Assembly (NCBI GenBank): GCA_963737285.1
Contig: CAVTRT010000003.1
Coordinates: forward strand, 2,852,001 to 2,916,000
Source: Trebonia sp963737285
Lineage (GTDB): Bacteria > Actinomycetota > Actinomycetes > Streptosporangiales > Streptosporangiaceae
Direction of reading: 5' to 3'
DNA: 64,000 bases
Positions within the stretch are counted from its first letter, which is position 1, and every line of letters starts with the position of its first letter. Below, one piece after another: positions 1 through 9,837 of this stretch. Position numbers and translations under genes: made by a program. The notes beneath the pieces were generated by a model that made no database searches, was not told where the DNA came from, and saw only the letters and a list, made by a program, of their open reading frames with translations.

Positions 1-290
1 GTACGAACCGCCTGCGACGACGATCTTGTCCGCGCCAATCCACTGGCGCAGGCCGTCGACGTCAGCAGCCCACTGAGCATGGGAGTACGGAGGAACGCCC
101 TCGCTGTGTCCGCAGCCACGCGCGTCGAAGACGACGACCCGGAACCGGTCGGACAGCGGGCCGAAGGTGGCCTTGGGCTCGGCTAGCGAGCCGATCCCGC
201 CACCGCCGTGGTGGGCGATCAGCACGGGACCGTCGTCGGGCCCCATCACCTCGACGTTCAGCTCGCAGTCGTTGATGGTCACTTTCATGC

Positions 291-294
<4 letters not shown>
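1..294 (-). CDS. alpha/beta hydrolase, N-terminal part (cut by window edge)
   Basis: The 98 visible codons give the front half of an alpha/beta-fold hydrolase, probably of the proline iminopeptidase or epoxide hydrolase-like group. HHGGGG near residue 33 is the oxyanion-hole loop after strand 3. FDARGCGHSE follows strand 4. The frame reaches the window edge at AGGSY, which begins the G-x-S-x-G nucleophile elbow, so Ser is just visible while the catalytic Asp and His lie outside. The ATG at 294 overlaps the stop of the DUF885 gene as ATGA, which fixes the start and implies translational coupling. It is the last visible gene of a peptidase-rich operon, so a peptidase role is plausible, but the substrate is unknown. 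Confidence 0.8.
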
Positions 295-2002
<1,708 letters not shown>

Positions 2003-2009
2003 GTTGTGT

Positions 2010-2936
2010 TCAGTCTCCTGTCTGCTGCTGATGCGGTGCCGCCACATTGCTGGCGGTCCCATCAGCGTGGAAGGCTCGGTAGATGTGCACTGATCGCTCC
2101 CAGTCAGCCATCCGCTCGATTGCCGCCTCGCCGACTTTATGGAAGACGGCATCCACAAGGCTTTCGGTGAGCACGACGAGCGCGGCGAAAGAGTCGAAGG
2201 GGACGCCATCGATAGCGACGGGCAGCACGATGTCCGCCTCTTCCGCCGACGGGGACAGCGACTCGTCGGTGATCAGGATGACGCTGGCGCCATTGGTCTT
2301 CGCCAGCGAGACGACCTCCCTGGCCGCCAGTTCGTATCGGCGCAGGTCATAAACGATGACGACCGAGTCGCGGCCGGCCCGCAGGTACTTCGCCATGTCG
2401 GCGCCGCGAGGCTCTTCGGCGTAGTCAACATTGGGGATCAGCTGATCGAGCTGCATCGCCAGCATGCGGGCGATCAGTCGCGAGAAGTACCCGCCGGAGA
2501 CGACGACGTGCTTGGGGCGTCCGGCAAGCAATGAAACGGCTCGTTCGGTCTCTCCCGGCGGCACTGTGTCCTGCAGCCGCGCGACTAGTCGGGCGCGCAG
2601 TTCGACCGCGCGCAGGAAGACGCTGTCGTCCGACGGCACCGCGCGGCGGGCCAGGGCACGGCTGAGCGGGCTCGCGTTCATGGAGCGGGTGACCTCATCG
2701 CGCAGGCGCTGCTGAAACTCGGGATAGCTGCCGAACCCGAGCCTGTCCAGCAGGCGCAGCACCGTTGGCTTGCTCGTCCCCGCCGCCGCTGCCAGCGCGG
2801 CCGTGCTCTCAAGCCCCGCAGCTGGATAGCGGGCTAGCAGGGTACGAGCCACTTTCCTTTCAGCAGGTGTGAGCTCGTCCATCCGCTGAAAGATCTCGTC
2901 CCGCAACGGCAGGTCTTCCGCCGGGAAGTCCGTCAC
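2010..2936 (-). CDS. RpiR/MurR family transcriptional regulator
   Basis: This 308-residue protein has the RpiR layout: an N-terminal HTH_6 domain (residues about 1-80, with TSKPTVLRLLDRLGFGSYPE as recognition region) and a C-terminal SIS sugar-isomerase fold (about 120-260, HVVVSGGYFSRL and VVIVYDLRRYE) expected to sense a phosphosugar or related ligand. I place the start at the GTG at 2936, because it overlaps the stop of the isoaspartyl peptidase gene as GTGA and the HTH begins just after it. A longer frame upstream only reads through the previous gene. As part of an operon of D-aminopeptidase and isopeptidase genes it probably controls that operon. The ligand is unknown. Confidence 0.85.
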   Translation of the reverse strand: MTDFPAEDLPLRDEIFQRMDELTPAERKVARTLLARYPAAGLESTAALAAAAGTSKPTVLRLLDRLGFGSYPEFQQRLRDEVTRSMNASPLSRALARRAVPSDDSVFLRAVELRARLVARLQDTVPPGETERAVSLLAGRPKHVVVSGGYFSRLIARMLAMQLDQLIPNVDYAEEPRGADMAKYLRAGRDSVVIVYDLRRYELAAREVVSLAKTNGASVILITDESLSPSAEEADIVLPVAIDGVPFDSFAALVVLTESLVDAVFHKVGEAAIERMADWERSVHIYRAFHADGTASNVAAPHQQQTGD

Positions 2937-3847
2937 GCTGTGATCGTTGGTTCCGGGCCGGTACCGCGTGCGGAGAACATCGCCGGCGAATTGTGCCCCA
3001 CGACGATGCGGCCATCGCCGCCGATGGCGATGACGCCGCCGGTGGAACCGCGCTGGGTGAGCTCCTGCTCGAAGGTCTCCCGGACCGCCTCGGCGAGGTC
3101 CGCACCGGTGTAGCGGATACGAGCGGCGATGTCGTATGCCACGACGCCGCGGATGTAGGCCTCGCCGTCGCCGGTGCACGAGACCGCCACGACGTTGTCG
3201 CGTGCGTAGACGCCTGCACCGACGATCGGCGAGTCCCCGACGCGGCCGTCGGCCGAGCCGACCATCCCGCCGGTGGATGTGGCGGCGGCGACCCGGCCGC
3301 TAGCGTCGCGGGCCACCGCGCCGACCGTTCCGTGGCGGGGAGCGGCAGCACGGCCGTCCAGCACTCGCTTCAACTGCTGCCTGCGCGACTCGGTGATGAA
3401 GTAGTCGCGCTCGACCACCTCAAGTCCGTAGCGCTCAACGAACGCGACATCCGGGTTGACGATCAGGACGTGCTCGGTGTGCTCCATCACGGCGCGGGCT
3501 AGCCAGACCGGGTTCTTGGCGTACTTGGACGCGGCGACCGCGCCCGCGAGCCCGGCTCCTGTCATCACCGACGCGTCGAGCTCGGTGTGTCCCGTCGCGG
3601 TGAGCGCGGCGCCACGGCCAGCGTTGAACAGCGGATCGCTCTCAAGTACCTCAACGGTCGCGCAGACGGCGTCCAGGGCGCTGCCGCCTGCTGCGAGCAC
3701 CTGCCATCCGGCGGAATAGGCGGCACGCAGGCCCTCCTCGTAGGGCGCCTGGCCCTCAAGGTTCAGCTCCTCCACGCGTCCGCCGGCCCCGCCGTGCAGA
3801 GCCAGGCTGGGTCCTTCGCCAGGCGCTGCCGCTTCGAAAATCTCCAT
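2933..3847 (-). CDS. isoaspartyl peptidase / plant-type L-asparaginase (Ntn hydrolase)
   Basis: The protein (304 residues) cleaves isoaspartyl dipeptides and/or L-asparagine in the cytoplasm, and matures by self-cleavage. SLALHGGAG near the N-terminus is the family opening. HGTVGAVARD carries the nucleophilic Thr at about residue 174, which becomes the first residue of the beta chain, and STGGM and GDGEAYIRG complete the active-site region. The start at 3847 has AAGGACG about 8 bases upstream. An upstream in-frame extension would run into the M55 gene and is rejected. It lies 34 bp after the D-aminopeptidase gene and overlaps the RpiR start by 4 bp, so it is mid-operon. Together with M55 it suggests use of modified or cell-wall-derived peptides. 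Confidence 0.9.
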   Translation of the reverse strand: MEIFEAAAPGEGPSLALHGGAGGRVEELNLEGQAPYEEGLRAAYSAGWQVLAAGGSALDAVCATVEVLESDPLFNAGRGAALTATGHTELDASVMTGAGLAGAVAASKYAKNPVWLARAVMEHTEHVLIVNPDVAFVERYGLEVVERDYFITESRRQQLKRVLDGRAAAPRHGTVGAVARDASGRVAAATSTGGMVGSADGRVGDSPIVGAGVYARDNVVAVSCTGDGEAYIRGVVAYDIAARIRYTGADLAEAVRETFEQELTQRGSTGGVIAIGGDGRIVVGHNSPAMFSARGTGPEPTITA

Positions 3848-3881
3848 AGCGATCGTCCTTATCTGTTGTTGGGTTGAGAAC

Positions 3882-4715
3882 TCAGCGTCCGCCGGCCTGG
3901 CGGGTGATGTAGGTGACGGCCACAAACGACCGGAAGACGCTCAGCAGGTTGTCACCAGCGATCCGGGCGGCGCGTTCACCGGTGCGCTCGGTGTCGCGCA
4001 CCCAGGTAGCGATATCCGCCATGTCACCGGTCTGGAACTCCATGTCCAGCTTCACCGGCTTATCGATCGGGGGCGTCCGCACGCTTCCGGCCGCGACGCG
4101 GCGGACCGCTTCCTCGGCGCCGGCGCGGATCAGCCGGCACGACTCGTCCGGATGCAGGTTCAGCGCCGCCACCCGGGTAATGGACTCCTTCGTCATCACC
4201 GCGACGGCGTCCGGCGCGAACGGCGCCGTCTCCTGGGCAGTCACCCGGTCTCCGGAGACGAAGGCGATGGGGGTGCCGTAATGCGCCATGGGCAGGGCGT
4301 TGACGCCGCTCTCCCCCACGTACTCGCCGTTCACCCGGATACCTGCGAACACTCCAGGGTTGTAGGTGTGGGACAAGGCCGACGGGCGTCCTGAGATCGA
4401 ACCGTGATAGCCAACGAGGAAAACCGCGTCGAAGCTGTCGTCGAGTCCCTCGACCATGTACATCGGCTTGTGGCGGCCCGACAGGTAGCTGGCGCCCCCC
4501 GCGATCTTGCGCGGGTCGAGGTTGGTCATCCGGCCGTGCGAGTCGTTGACGACGATCTCAGTCGCACCGCCAGCGACTGCACCCTCGATCGCCGCGTTGA
4601 CCTCGTCCTGCATCAGCGCGCATCCAAGCACGTACCCTGGGTCGCCGGGACCGCACTGGTCCCAGTCAACGACGCCGGCGACGCCTTCCATGTCGCATGA
4701 GATCCAGATCTTCAT
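3882..4715 (-). CDS. M55 family D-aminopeptidase (DppA-like)
   Basis: This 277-residue protein matches the M55 zinc D-aminopeptidases that release N-terminal D-amino acids such as D-Ala from short peptides. The start MKIWISCDMEGVAG contains the D-x-E metal-binding motif, and VVNDSHG and FLVGYHG give further metal/active-site residues. The ATG at 4715 is preceded by GAAGGAGG at ideal spacing, which decides against the upstream in-frame ATG at 4739. It has no signal peptide, so it acts on imported peptides. Its neighbours are an isoaspartyl peptidase and a truncated aspartoacylase-like gene. In Bacillus, DppA is encoded with a dipeptide ABC transporter. Here no transporter is adjacent, although a Dpp-type one lies in the 44-53 kb muropeptide locus. 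Confidence 0.9.
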   Translation of the reverse strand: MKIWISCDMEGVAGVVDWDQCGPGDPGYVLGCALMQDEVNAAIEGAVAGGATEIVVNDSHGRMTNLDPRKIAGGASYLSGRHKPMYMVEGLDDSFDAVFLVGYHGSISGRPSALSHTYNPGVFAGIRVNGEYVGESGVNALPMAHYGTPIAFVSGDRVTAQETAPFAPDAVAVMTKESITRVAALNLHPDESCRLIRAGAEEAVRRVAAGSVRTPPIDKPVKLDMEFQTGDMADIATWVRDTERTGERAARIAGDNLLSVFRSFVAVTYITRQAGGR

Positions 4716-4777
4716 CGTTCCTCCTTCAAAGCGGCACACCCGGTACGAGGGGAATTAACAGAGCCTCATCGGCCTAC

Positions 4778-5200
4778 TCAGTCGCCTTCGAGGGAAGGGC
4801 GAGCCCGAGCAGGAGCCCGTCGGCGCAGACAGCCGACTCGGCCCTTGATGAGCTCTTCGGTGACCGCGGCGGCGATACGCTCGGCAGCACTACCGCCCGC
4901 ATTACCGGGAAAGCTGCGATTGAGGTTCTTCCCATCGAACGGGACGACGAACGGCGTGCGCGCCCAGAACGCCGGCAGGTTGATGAGCGGCGCAACGGTA
5001 CCAGTCCCGGACAGCTCAGCCGGCCGAAGCTCCGCCAGCAGCTCGCGCGCAGCGGCGATTGACGCGTACTCGGTCCCGTGCACGCCAGCGATCACCGTCA
5101 GATGGGGTCCGTCGCCCGCTTCTCCGACGACATTGACGTACGGAATGCTCAGCAGTCCGTCATCGCCCAGGCCGACCCGGACTTCGCTTGCCTCGATCAT
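4778..5200 (-). pseudogene. truncated succinylglutamate desuccinylase/aspartoacylase family protein
   Basis: Only about the first 115 of the usual 300 or more residues are recognisable. VIAGVHGTEYASI holds the first His and Glu zinc ligands of the AstE/AspA (M14-like) family, and DGKNLNRSFPG is the conserved Arg-containing substrate segment. After AAAVTEELIKGR the sequence turns into an unrelated Arg/Ala-rich tail and stops at residue 140, so the third zinc ligand and the C-terminal beta domain are missing. The ATG at 5200 has a GAGAGGCAAGG upstream. It is the first gene after a candidate GntR-operator promoter and is followed by M55. The 3' end was probably lost by deletion, so a functional enzyme is unlikely. 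Confidence 0.65.
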
Positions 5201-5319
5201 CCTTGCCTCTCGTCCCAGACACAGCGCACGGAACGGGACTCGCGGTCGCAGCAAGGACCGCGGTCGCCTGCCACCATTCCCGCTGCTGTTCGTTACTATA
5301 CAGGCGGACTATCGTCCAA

Positions 5320-5337
5320 CTGTACCAAACGTTACAG
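5320..5337. promoter_or_regulatory. candidate GntR operator, copy 1
   Basis: The 18-bp imperfect palindrome CTGTAC-N6-TTACAG lies about 120 bp upstream of the truncated aspartoacylase-like gene, the first gene of the peptidase operon. It matches the palindrome CTGTAC-N6-GTACAG at 9581-9598 directly upstream of the GntR gene: same spacing, and 11 of 12 arm bases identical. This suggests that the GntR protein controls both transcripts. The 211 bp between 5201 and 5411 hold no gene. Confidence 0.55.
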
Positions 5338-5411
5338 CTATCCGGTCGATACACCCGGCGTCCGGCCGAGGTGGGCATCTGGAGCCCGTCGGCCCGGCCA
5401 GATACCGGCGC

Positions 5412-6329
5412 TCATTCCCGGTTGAGGAAGGCGTCGATCTCGGCCCGGCTGGGTGCGGTGGCCGGGCCGTTTCGCTGGACAGAAAGGGCCGCCGCGGCGT
5501 TGGCGCGGTATGCGGCTGCATCCAGGGCCAAGCCGCACAGCAGTTCGGCGGCGAGCACGCCGCAGTGAGTATCGCCGGCGCCGTTGGTGTCCACGGCCTT
5601 GACGGGGAACCCGCCGATGCGGCGGATCTCACCGTCGCAGGCGAGAACGCATCCGCCGGGACCATCGCGGACGACCACCGCCGCGCCAGTGCTGAGCCGC
5701 CCGGCGAGCTTCAGGGCGGCCGCATCGCTGCTGTCGCTGCCTGACAGCGCCCGGGCCTCGGTCGCGTTGCAGCTGAGCACCGCGAAACGAGGGAGCAACG
5801 CCTCCAGCACCGCGCCAGGGATCTGCGCGGCCAGCGGTCCCGGGTCGAAGAGCACACGCGCAGGTGTACCCGGTAGCCAGCTGAGCAGCGCGGCCCGGTT
5901 TGCCTCGTGCATCAGGCTATAACCGGTGGCGTACACAAGGTCGGCCGAGGTGACGGATACGGAGGCGAGCTGCTCGGGGCGTAGCCGGCCCTCCGCTCCG
6001 GTAGACGTCACGAACGTGCGCTCGCCCTCGTCGTCCACCATTACCACGCAGACGCCCAGGTCCTCGTCGAGCGCAGGCCGCTGGGCGAGCGCGATGCCTT
6101 CGGCGGCCAGCGCGGTGCGGGCCTGGTCGCTAAACCAGCCGCTCCCGTGTGCCCCGGCGTAGGTGACGGTGGCTCCGGAGCGGGCGGCGGCGACCATCAC
6201 GTTGAACCCGCCGCCCGGCGTCAGCCCGGTGTCGCGCGCCAGCACGTCACCACCGCGCTCGGGCAGCGCGGGTACCCGCATCACCAGGTCCATGAGGACC
6301 TGGCCGGTGTGGATCAGCCGGCCGTTCAC
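5412..6329 (-). CDS. PfkB family sugar/nucleoside kinase
   Basis: This 305-residue cytoplasmic kinase belongs to the ribokinase/PfkB superfamily. The N-terminal GGGFNVMVAAARSG is the substrate-binding Gly-Gly motif, and the C-terminal DTNGAGDTHCG contains the anion hole and the catalytic Asp. Residues such as YATGYSLMHE and CNATEARAL are typical of the family, but I cannot name the substrate; ribose or a nucleoside fits the context. Its start overlaps the stop of the NCS1 permease gene by 4 bp. It is the last gene of the GntR / ADP-ribosylglycohydrolase / permease operon. The likely job is to phosphorylate the sugar or nucleoside brought in or released by its operon partners. Confidence 0.88.
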   Translation of the reverse strand: MNGRLIHTGQVLMDLVMRVPALPERGGDVLARDTGLTPGGGFNVMVAAARSGATVTYAGAHGSGWFSDQARTALAAEGIALAQRPALDEDLGVCVVMVDDEGERTFVTSTGAEGRLRPEQLASVSVTSADLVYATGYSLMHEANRAALLSWLPGTPARVLFDPGPLAAQIPGAVLEALLPRFAVLSCNATEARALSGSDSSDAAALKLAGRLSTGAAVVVRDGPGGCVLACDGEIRRIGGFPVKAVDTNGAGDTHCGVLAAELLCGLALDAAAYRANAAAALSVQRNGPATAPSRAEIDAFLNRE

Positions 6330-7843
6330 AGCGCTGGCTCCTGCGCAGCGGTTGCCCGCCGCACCGGAACGTCAGTCCGCCGTGCCCCGCCGAGTGCCGC
6401 GTAGACCGCCGCCGCGACGACGAAGGTGATCACCCAGCCGAGTCCGTTGCTCCCTGGCCACGTGTGGGCGAACACCCCGGTGAACCAGGGGTCATTACTG
6501 GTCCCGGCGGTGGTGAACAGGTACCCCGAGACGATCGCGAGCGCCCATGCGGCCACCGCGCGCGGCTCGATTCCGGCGCGGTACCAGTAACCGCTGCGGC
6601 GGCTCATGTCCATCAGCGCGACGGAGTCGTAGCTGCGGCGCCGCAGCATGTCGACGACGAACACGCCGACCCACGCGGTGATCGGGATGGCCAGCAGGCT
6701 GATGAACGCGACAAACGGGCTGTAGAAGCTACCCGCGACCAGCATGAAGTACAGCGAGCCGAAGAAGGTGACGACCACGTCCACGACCACGGCGTACACG
6801 CGCTTGATCCGGACTCCGAGCGTCAACGTAGTGAGCCCTGCCGAATACACCGACAGGTGGTTGGACAGCAACAGCCCGCCGAAGGCGGCGATCAGGTAGG
6901 GAACGGCCACCCAGGCCGGCAGCAGCGCCCTGATCGCGGCGACCGGGTTGCTGGCCGTCGCGAGCGAGGGGTCACTCGCGGAAAGCAGTCCACCGACGCA
7001 GATCAGCAAGACCAGCGGGATGCCCGCGCCCGCGGCCGCGGAGGCGACCAGGGAGCCGGCCCGAACCTTCGGGGCCTGGTAGCGGGACATGTCGGCGGAG
7101 GCGTTGGCCCAGCCGATACCGGTGCCGGCCGCGATCACGCCCACGCCCGCGATCATCACGCCAGCCGATGCCGGTGGCGCCGAGCTGACGGCGTGCCAGC
7201 TGACCCTGGTCACCAAGGTGATCATGACGACGATGTTGAGCGCGCCGAACACCCAGGTCGCCCACCGTTGCACGGCCACCAGCACCTTGTGCCCGAGCCC
7301 GGACACCACAACCGTGCAGAAGATGAACACGGCGATGCAGACGATGGTCAGCGCCGGCACGGACTTCGCGGTCGCACTGGTGCCGAACATGATCGACAGC
7401 AGCGACAGCAGGGCGAAGGCAGCGGTGGTCGTGTTCACCGTCTCCCAGCCGAGTCTCGACACTAGCGAGACGAGCGTCGGCCCGGCGTTGCCGCGCACTC
7501 CGAACACCGCCCGAGACAGCGTCAGCCCGGGCGCGCCGCCACGCCGCCCGGCGATCGACACCGCGCCGACGATCGCGAACGAGCCCACCGAGCCGACCAC
7601 GGCCACCACGGCCGCCTGCCAGAACGCGAGCTTGTCGATGCCGACCAGCGTGGCCCCCAGCGGCAGCCCGAGAATCGAGATGTTCGCGGCGAACCACACC
7701 CAGAACAGCTGCATCGGATGCCCGGACCGCTCGGAGTCGGGGACCGGTTCGATCCCTCGGGTCTCCAGCGCCCCCTTCTGCGGGGTCGGCGATTGTGGTG
7801 TCGGCGATGCGGCAGCGGCGGACGTCGTTGTCGTGCTCGTCAT
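6326..7843 (-). CDS. NCS1 family purine/pyrimidine permease (CodB-like)
   Basis: This 505-residue polytopic protein has about 12 hydrophobic segments and the profile of the nucleobase:cation symporter-1 family, which takes up cytosine, uracil, hydantoin, allantoin or nucleosides. The first helix region LFWVWFAANISILGLPLGA and the following SRAVFGVRGN are characteristic. The N-terminus is a Ser/Thr/Pro-rich cytoplasmic tail. The start at 7843 lies 12 bp after the ADP-ribosylglycohydrolase stop, and the 3' end overlaps the kinase gene, so the three are translationally linked. A nucleoside or modified nucleobase is the most economical substrate given a kinase and an N-ribosyl-hydrolase-like partner, but this is inference. 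Confidence 0.88.
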   Translation of the reverse strand: MTSTTTTSAAAASPTPQSPTPQKGALETRGIEPVPDSERSGHPMQLFWVWFAANISILGLPLGATLVGIDKLAFWQAAVVAVVGSVGSFAIVGAVSIAGRRGGAPGLTLSRAVFGVRGNAGPTLVSLVSRLGWETVNTTTAAFALLSLLSIMFGTSATAKSVPALTIVCIAVFIFCTVVVSGLGHKVLVAVQRWATWVFGALNIVVMITLVTRVSWHAVSSAPPASAGVMIAGVGVIAAGTGIGWANASADMSRYQAPKVRAGSLVASAAAGAGIPLVLLICVGGLLSASDPSLATASNPVAAIRALLPAWVAVPYLIAAFGGLLLSNHLSVYSAGLTTLTLGVRIKRVYAVVVDVVVTFFGSLYFMLVAGSFYSPFVAFISLLAIPITAWVGVFVVDMLRRRSYDSVALMDMSRRSGYWYRAGIEPRAVAAWALAIVSGYLFTTAGTSNDPWFTGVFAHTWPGSNGLGWVITFVVAAAVYAALGGARRTDVPVRRATAAQEPAL

Positions 7844-7855
7844 GATCCCTCCTAA

Positions 7856-8875
7856 TTACCGATAGCGGAGTTCGAGCAACCCATCGACGATGGGTTCCAG
7901 CCGCAGGTCGTTGACCTGCTGTACCTGCGCGACCAGGTCCGTCGGCAGCCCGGACAGGCCGTAATGGGCGCCGAGGATCGCGCCGGCGATCGCGGCGATC
8001 GTGTCGGTGTCGCCGCCCAGCCCGGCGGCCGTGGTGAGCACGTCGATCGGCGAGGCGCCCAGCGCCTCGACGAGCGCGAACGCCGCGACCACCGATTCCT
8101 GAGCCGCGACGGACGTGCCAACGACCGCGTAGACCGCGTCGCCGACCGCATCACCGCTGGCACCATCACCGCTGGCACCATCACCGAGATCGCGAGCCCA
8201 GCGGCGGGCCCACCGGATGCGCGCCGCGATCTCGCCGCCCGCGCACCAATGGCCGCGGCGGCCGCCCTCGTCGGCGGCGCGTTCGGCCAGGTCCAGCGCG
8301 CTGCGCAGGTCAGCGCCGTCGATACCCGCGGAAACGGCCGCGGCTACGGCGGCCGCCGCCGCGATGCCAAGGTTGGTGTTATGCGTGATCTCGCTGGTGG
8401 CGACCACCGCCTCAACCAGCCGCCCAAGGTCCGGTGCGGTGGCGATCGCGACCGGCGTGATCCGCATGGCCGCGCCGTTCGTCGTTCCCGTGCGCCCCGC
8501 CACCTTGGGCGGTGTGCCGTTGCCGAGCAGCTCAAGCGCGCGTTTGGTGGACGGGCCGAGCAGGTCCAGCGAGCCGCGCCGCGCCATGTCCGCCTCCCAG
8601 TCCAGCAGCGCCCTGGCGAACACATCCGGTACCACCCGGCCGTCACCGCGGATGAGCAGCCGACCCAGCAGCATGGCCTGCTCCGTGTCGTCGGTGATCG
8701 ATCCGGCGGGCATGCCGGGCGCGATGGGCTGGTCCGCCACCGCGTCACGCAGCGCGGCGATCGGGCCGTAGCGGCGCGCGATCTCCGCACGCGACATCGA
8801 TTGCGTCGGCATGCCGAGTGCGTCGCCTAGAGCCAGGCCATAGAAGGCGCCGAGCGCCCGGTCCCGGGTGCTCAC
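7856..8875 (-). CDS. ADP-ribosylglycohydrolase family protein
   Basis: The 339-residue protein has the all-helical ADP-ribosylglycohydrolase fold with its two-metal motifs: GLALGDALGMPT at the N-terminus, SITDDTEQAML around residue 65, and GLGGDTDTIAAIAGAILGA near the C-terminus. Members cleave N- or O-glycosidic ADP-ribose bonds, and several related bacterial proteins act on other ribosyl substrates. The GTG start at 8875 overlaps the GntR stop as GTGA. An insertion around residue 245 repeats DGASG, encoded by a short tandem repeat. Placement with a permease and a PfkB kinase suggests a catabolic ribosyl hydrolase rather than a protein de-ADP-ribosylating enzyme. This is inferred from context only. 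Confidence 0.88.
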   Translation of the reverse strand: MSTRDRALGAFYGLALGDALGMPTQSMSRAEIARRYGPIAALRDAVADQPIAPGMPAGSITDDTEQAMLLGRLLIRGDGRVVPDVFARALLDWEADMARRGSLDLLGPSTKRALELLGNGTPPKVAGRTGTTNGAAMRITPVAIATAPDLGRLVEAVVATSEITHNTNLGIAAAAAVAAAVSAGIDGADLRSALDLAERAADEGGRRGHWCAGGEIAARIRWARRWARDLGDGASGDGASGDAVGDAVYAVVGTSVAAQESVVAAFALVEALGASPIDVLTTAAGLGGDTDTIAAIAGAILGAHYGLSGLPTDLVAQVQQVNDLRLEPIVDGLLELRYR

Positions 8876-9570
8876 CGGTCCCCGAACGGCAGGTGGAAGC
8901 GGAAGTGCGCGGGATCGAGCAGGCTGACCACGTGCTCGATCAGTTGTCCCCGCGCATCCGTGCTGATGCGCACCGCGCGCAGGAATGGCTCGCCAGCCCC
9001 GCGCTCCAGCAGCGCTGCGGCCTCCGCGTCCAGCGACTCCAAGCCGATCCATTGATCCCCGCCGGATGCGCGCAGGCCAGCCGCGGCCAGCGTGGCCGTT
9101 AGCGAGTCGTTTACCAGGCCTCGCTCGGGCAGGTCGGCAAGCATCCCGGTGGCCGGCAACAACGAGACCTCCAACGACACCGGTACCCCGGCTGGCTCAC
9201 GACGCAGCCGACGTACCGCGATGAGCTCCGCTACCCCGTAAGCCTCGCTCAGCCCGGAATCAGTGGTCCGCTCGATGCCAAGCAGCACAGTGGCGATCTC
9301 GAACCCGGACCTGGCCAAAGCGGTGGCCCAGCCCAGCGACTGATCCAGTGCCACGCCGTCGAACGTGACGAACGTGCCCACCCCGCTCTGCGTGGCAATC
9401 AGGTCCAGCTGCGCCAGCTCGGCCAGGGCACTGCGAACCGTCCCGCGACTGACCTCATACTGCCGCGCCAGCTGATTCTCACCTGGGAGCCGATCCCCCC
9501 GTGCCAGCCGCCCCGAGCGGATTTGCGCCGCTAGATCGGCGATCAGCTGGTGACGCTTCCCGAAACCCAC
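8872..9570 (-). CDS. GntR family regulator with UTRA domain (HutC subfamily)
   Basis: The 232-residue protein has an N-terminal winged helix (RLPGENQLARQYEVSRGTVR is the GntR signature, residues about 25-45) and a UTRA ligand domain from about residue 75 to the end (VRRLRREPAGVPVSLEVSLL), as in HutC-type regulators. I choose the GTG at 9570, because AGGAG lies 7-8 bases upstream of it. Two upstream in-frame ATGs (9588, 9609) would put coding sequence over a perfect palindrome at 9581-9598. It heads the operon with the ADP-ribosylglycohydrolase, permease and kinase and is probably self-regulated through that palindrome. A second copy of the site at 5320 suggests it also controls the adjacent peptidase operon. 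Confidence 0.88.
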   Translation of the reverse strand: MGFGKRHQLIADLAAQIRSGRLARGDRLPGENQLARQYEVSRGTVRSALAELAQLDLIATQSGVGTFVTFDGVALDQSLGWATALARSGFEIATVLLGIERTTDSGLSEAYGVAELIAVRRLRREPAGVPVSLEVSLLPATGMLADLPERGLVNDSLTATLAAAGLRASGGDQWIGLESLDAEAAALLERGAGEPFLRAVRISTDARGQLIEHVVSLLDPAHFRFHLPFGDR

Positions 9571-9580
9571 CTGTTCACTC

Positions 9581-9598
9581 CTGTACATACAGGTACAG
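9581..9598. promoter_or_regulatory. candidate GntR operator, copy 2 (autoregulatory)
   Basis: A perfect inverted repeat CTGTAC-N6-GTACAG sits 11 bp upstream of the chosen GntR start and touches the gene's AGGAG ribosome binding site. Binding here would block both promoter clearance and the leader. The site recurs with one arm mismatch at 5320-5337. GntR-type factors commonly bind such short spaced palindromes near their own gene. Confidence 0.65.
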
Positions 9599-9837
9599 TA
9601 CCTCCACATCTACAACAACCTGCTGGTCTAGCCACTGACGGACAACGTGAAGTCGCTTACACTCGGTGTAGCCGCCGTCCCCAGGCAGTCGCACCGGGCC
9701 GCTGGAGGCCGAGGGCAGGAACACGCGCCAGCCCGAGCCCGCGGCTGCTGGCGGTCAGCGCCACTGTGGTCCTGGTTAGTTCTGGCCGCGCCACTGTGCG
9801 GCCGGATTACATCGCGATCCTTTTCAGCGACCTGTGC

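Noticed and set aside
3847..3925. Upstream start of the isoaspartyl peptidase gene
   Set aside because: It would overlap the M55 gene and adds residues unlike the family; the ATG at 3847 has a proper ribosome site.
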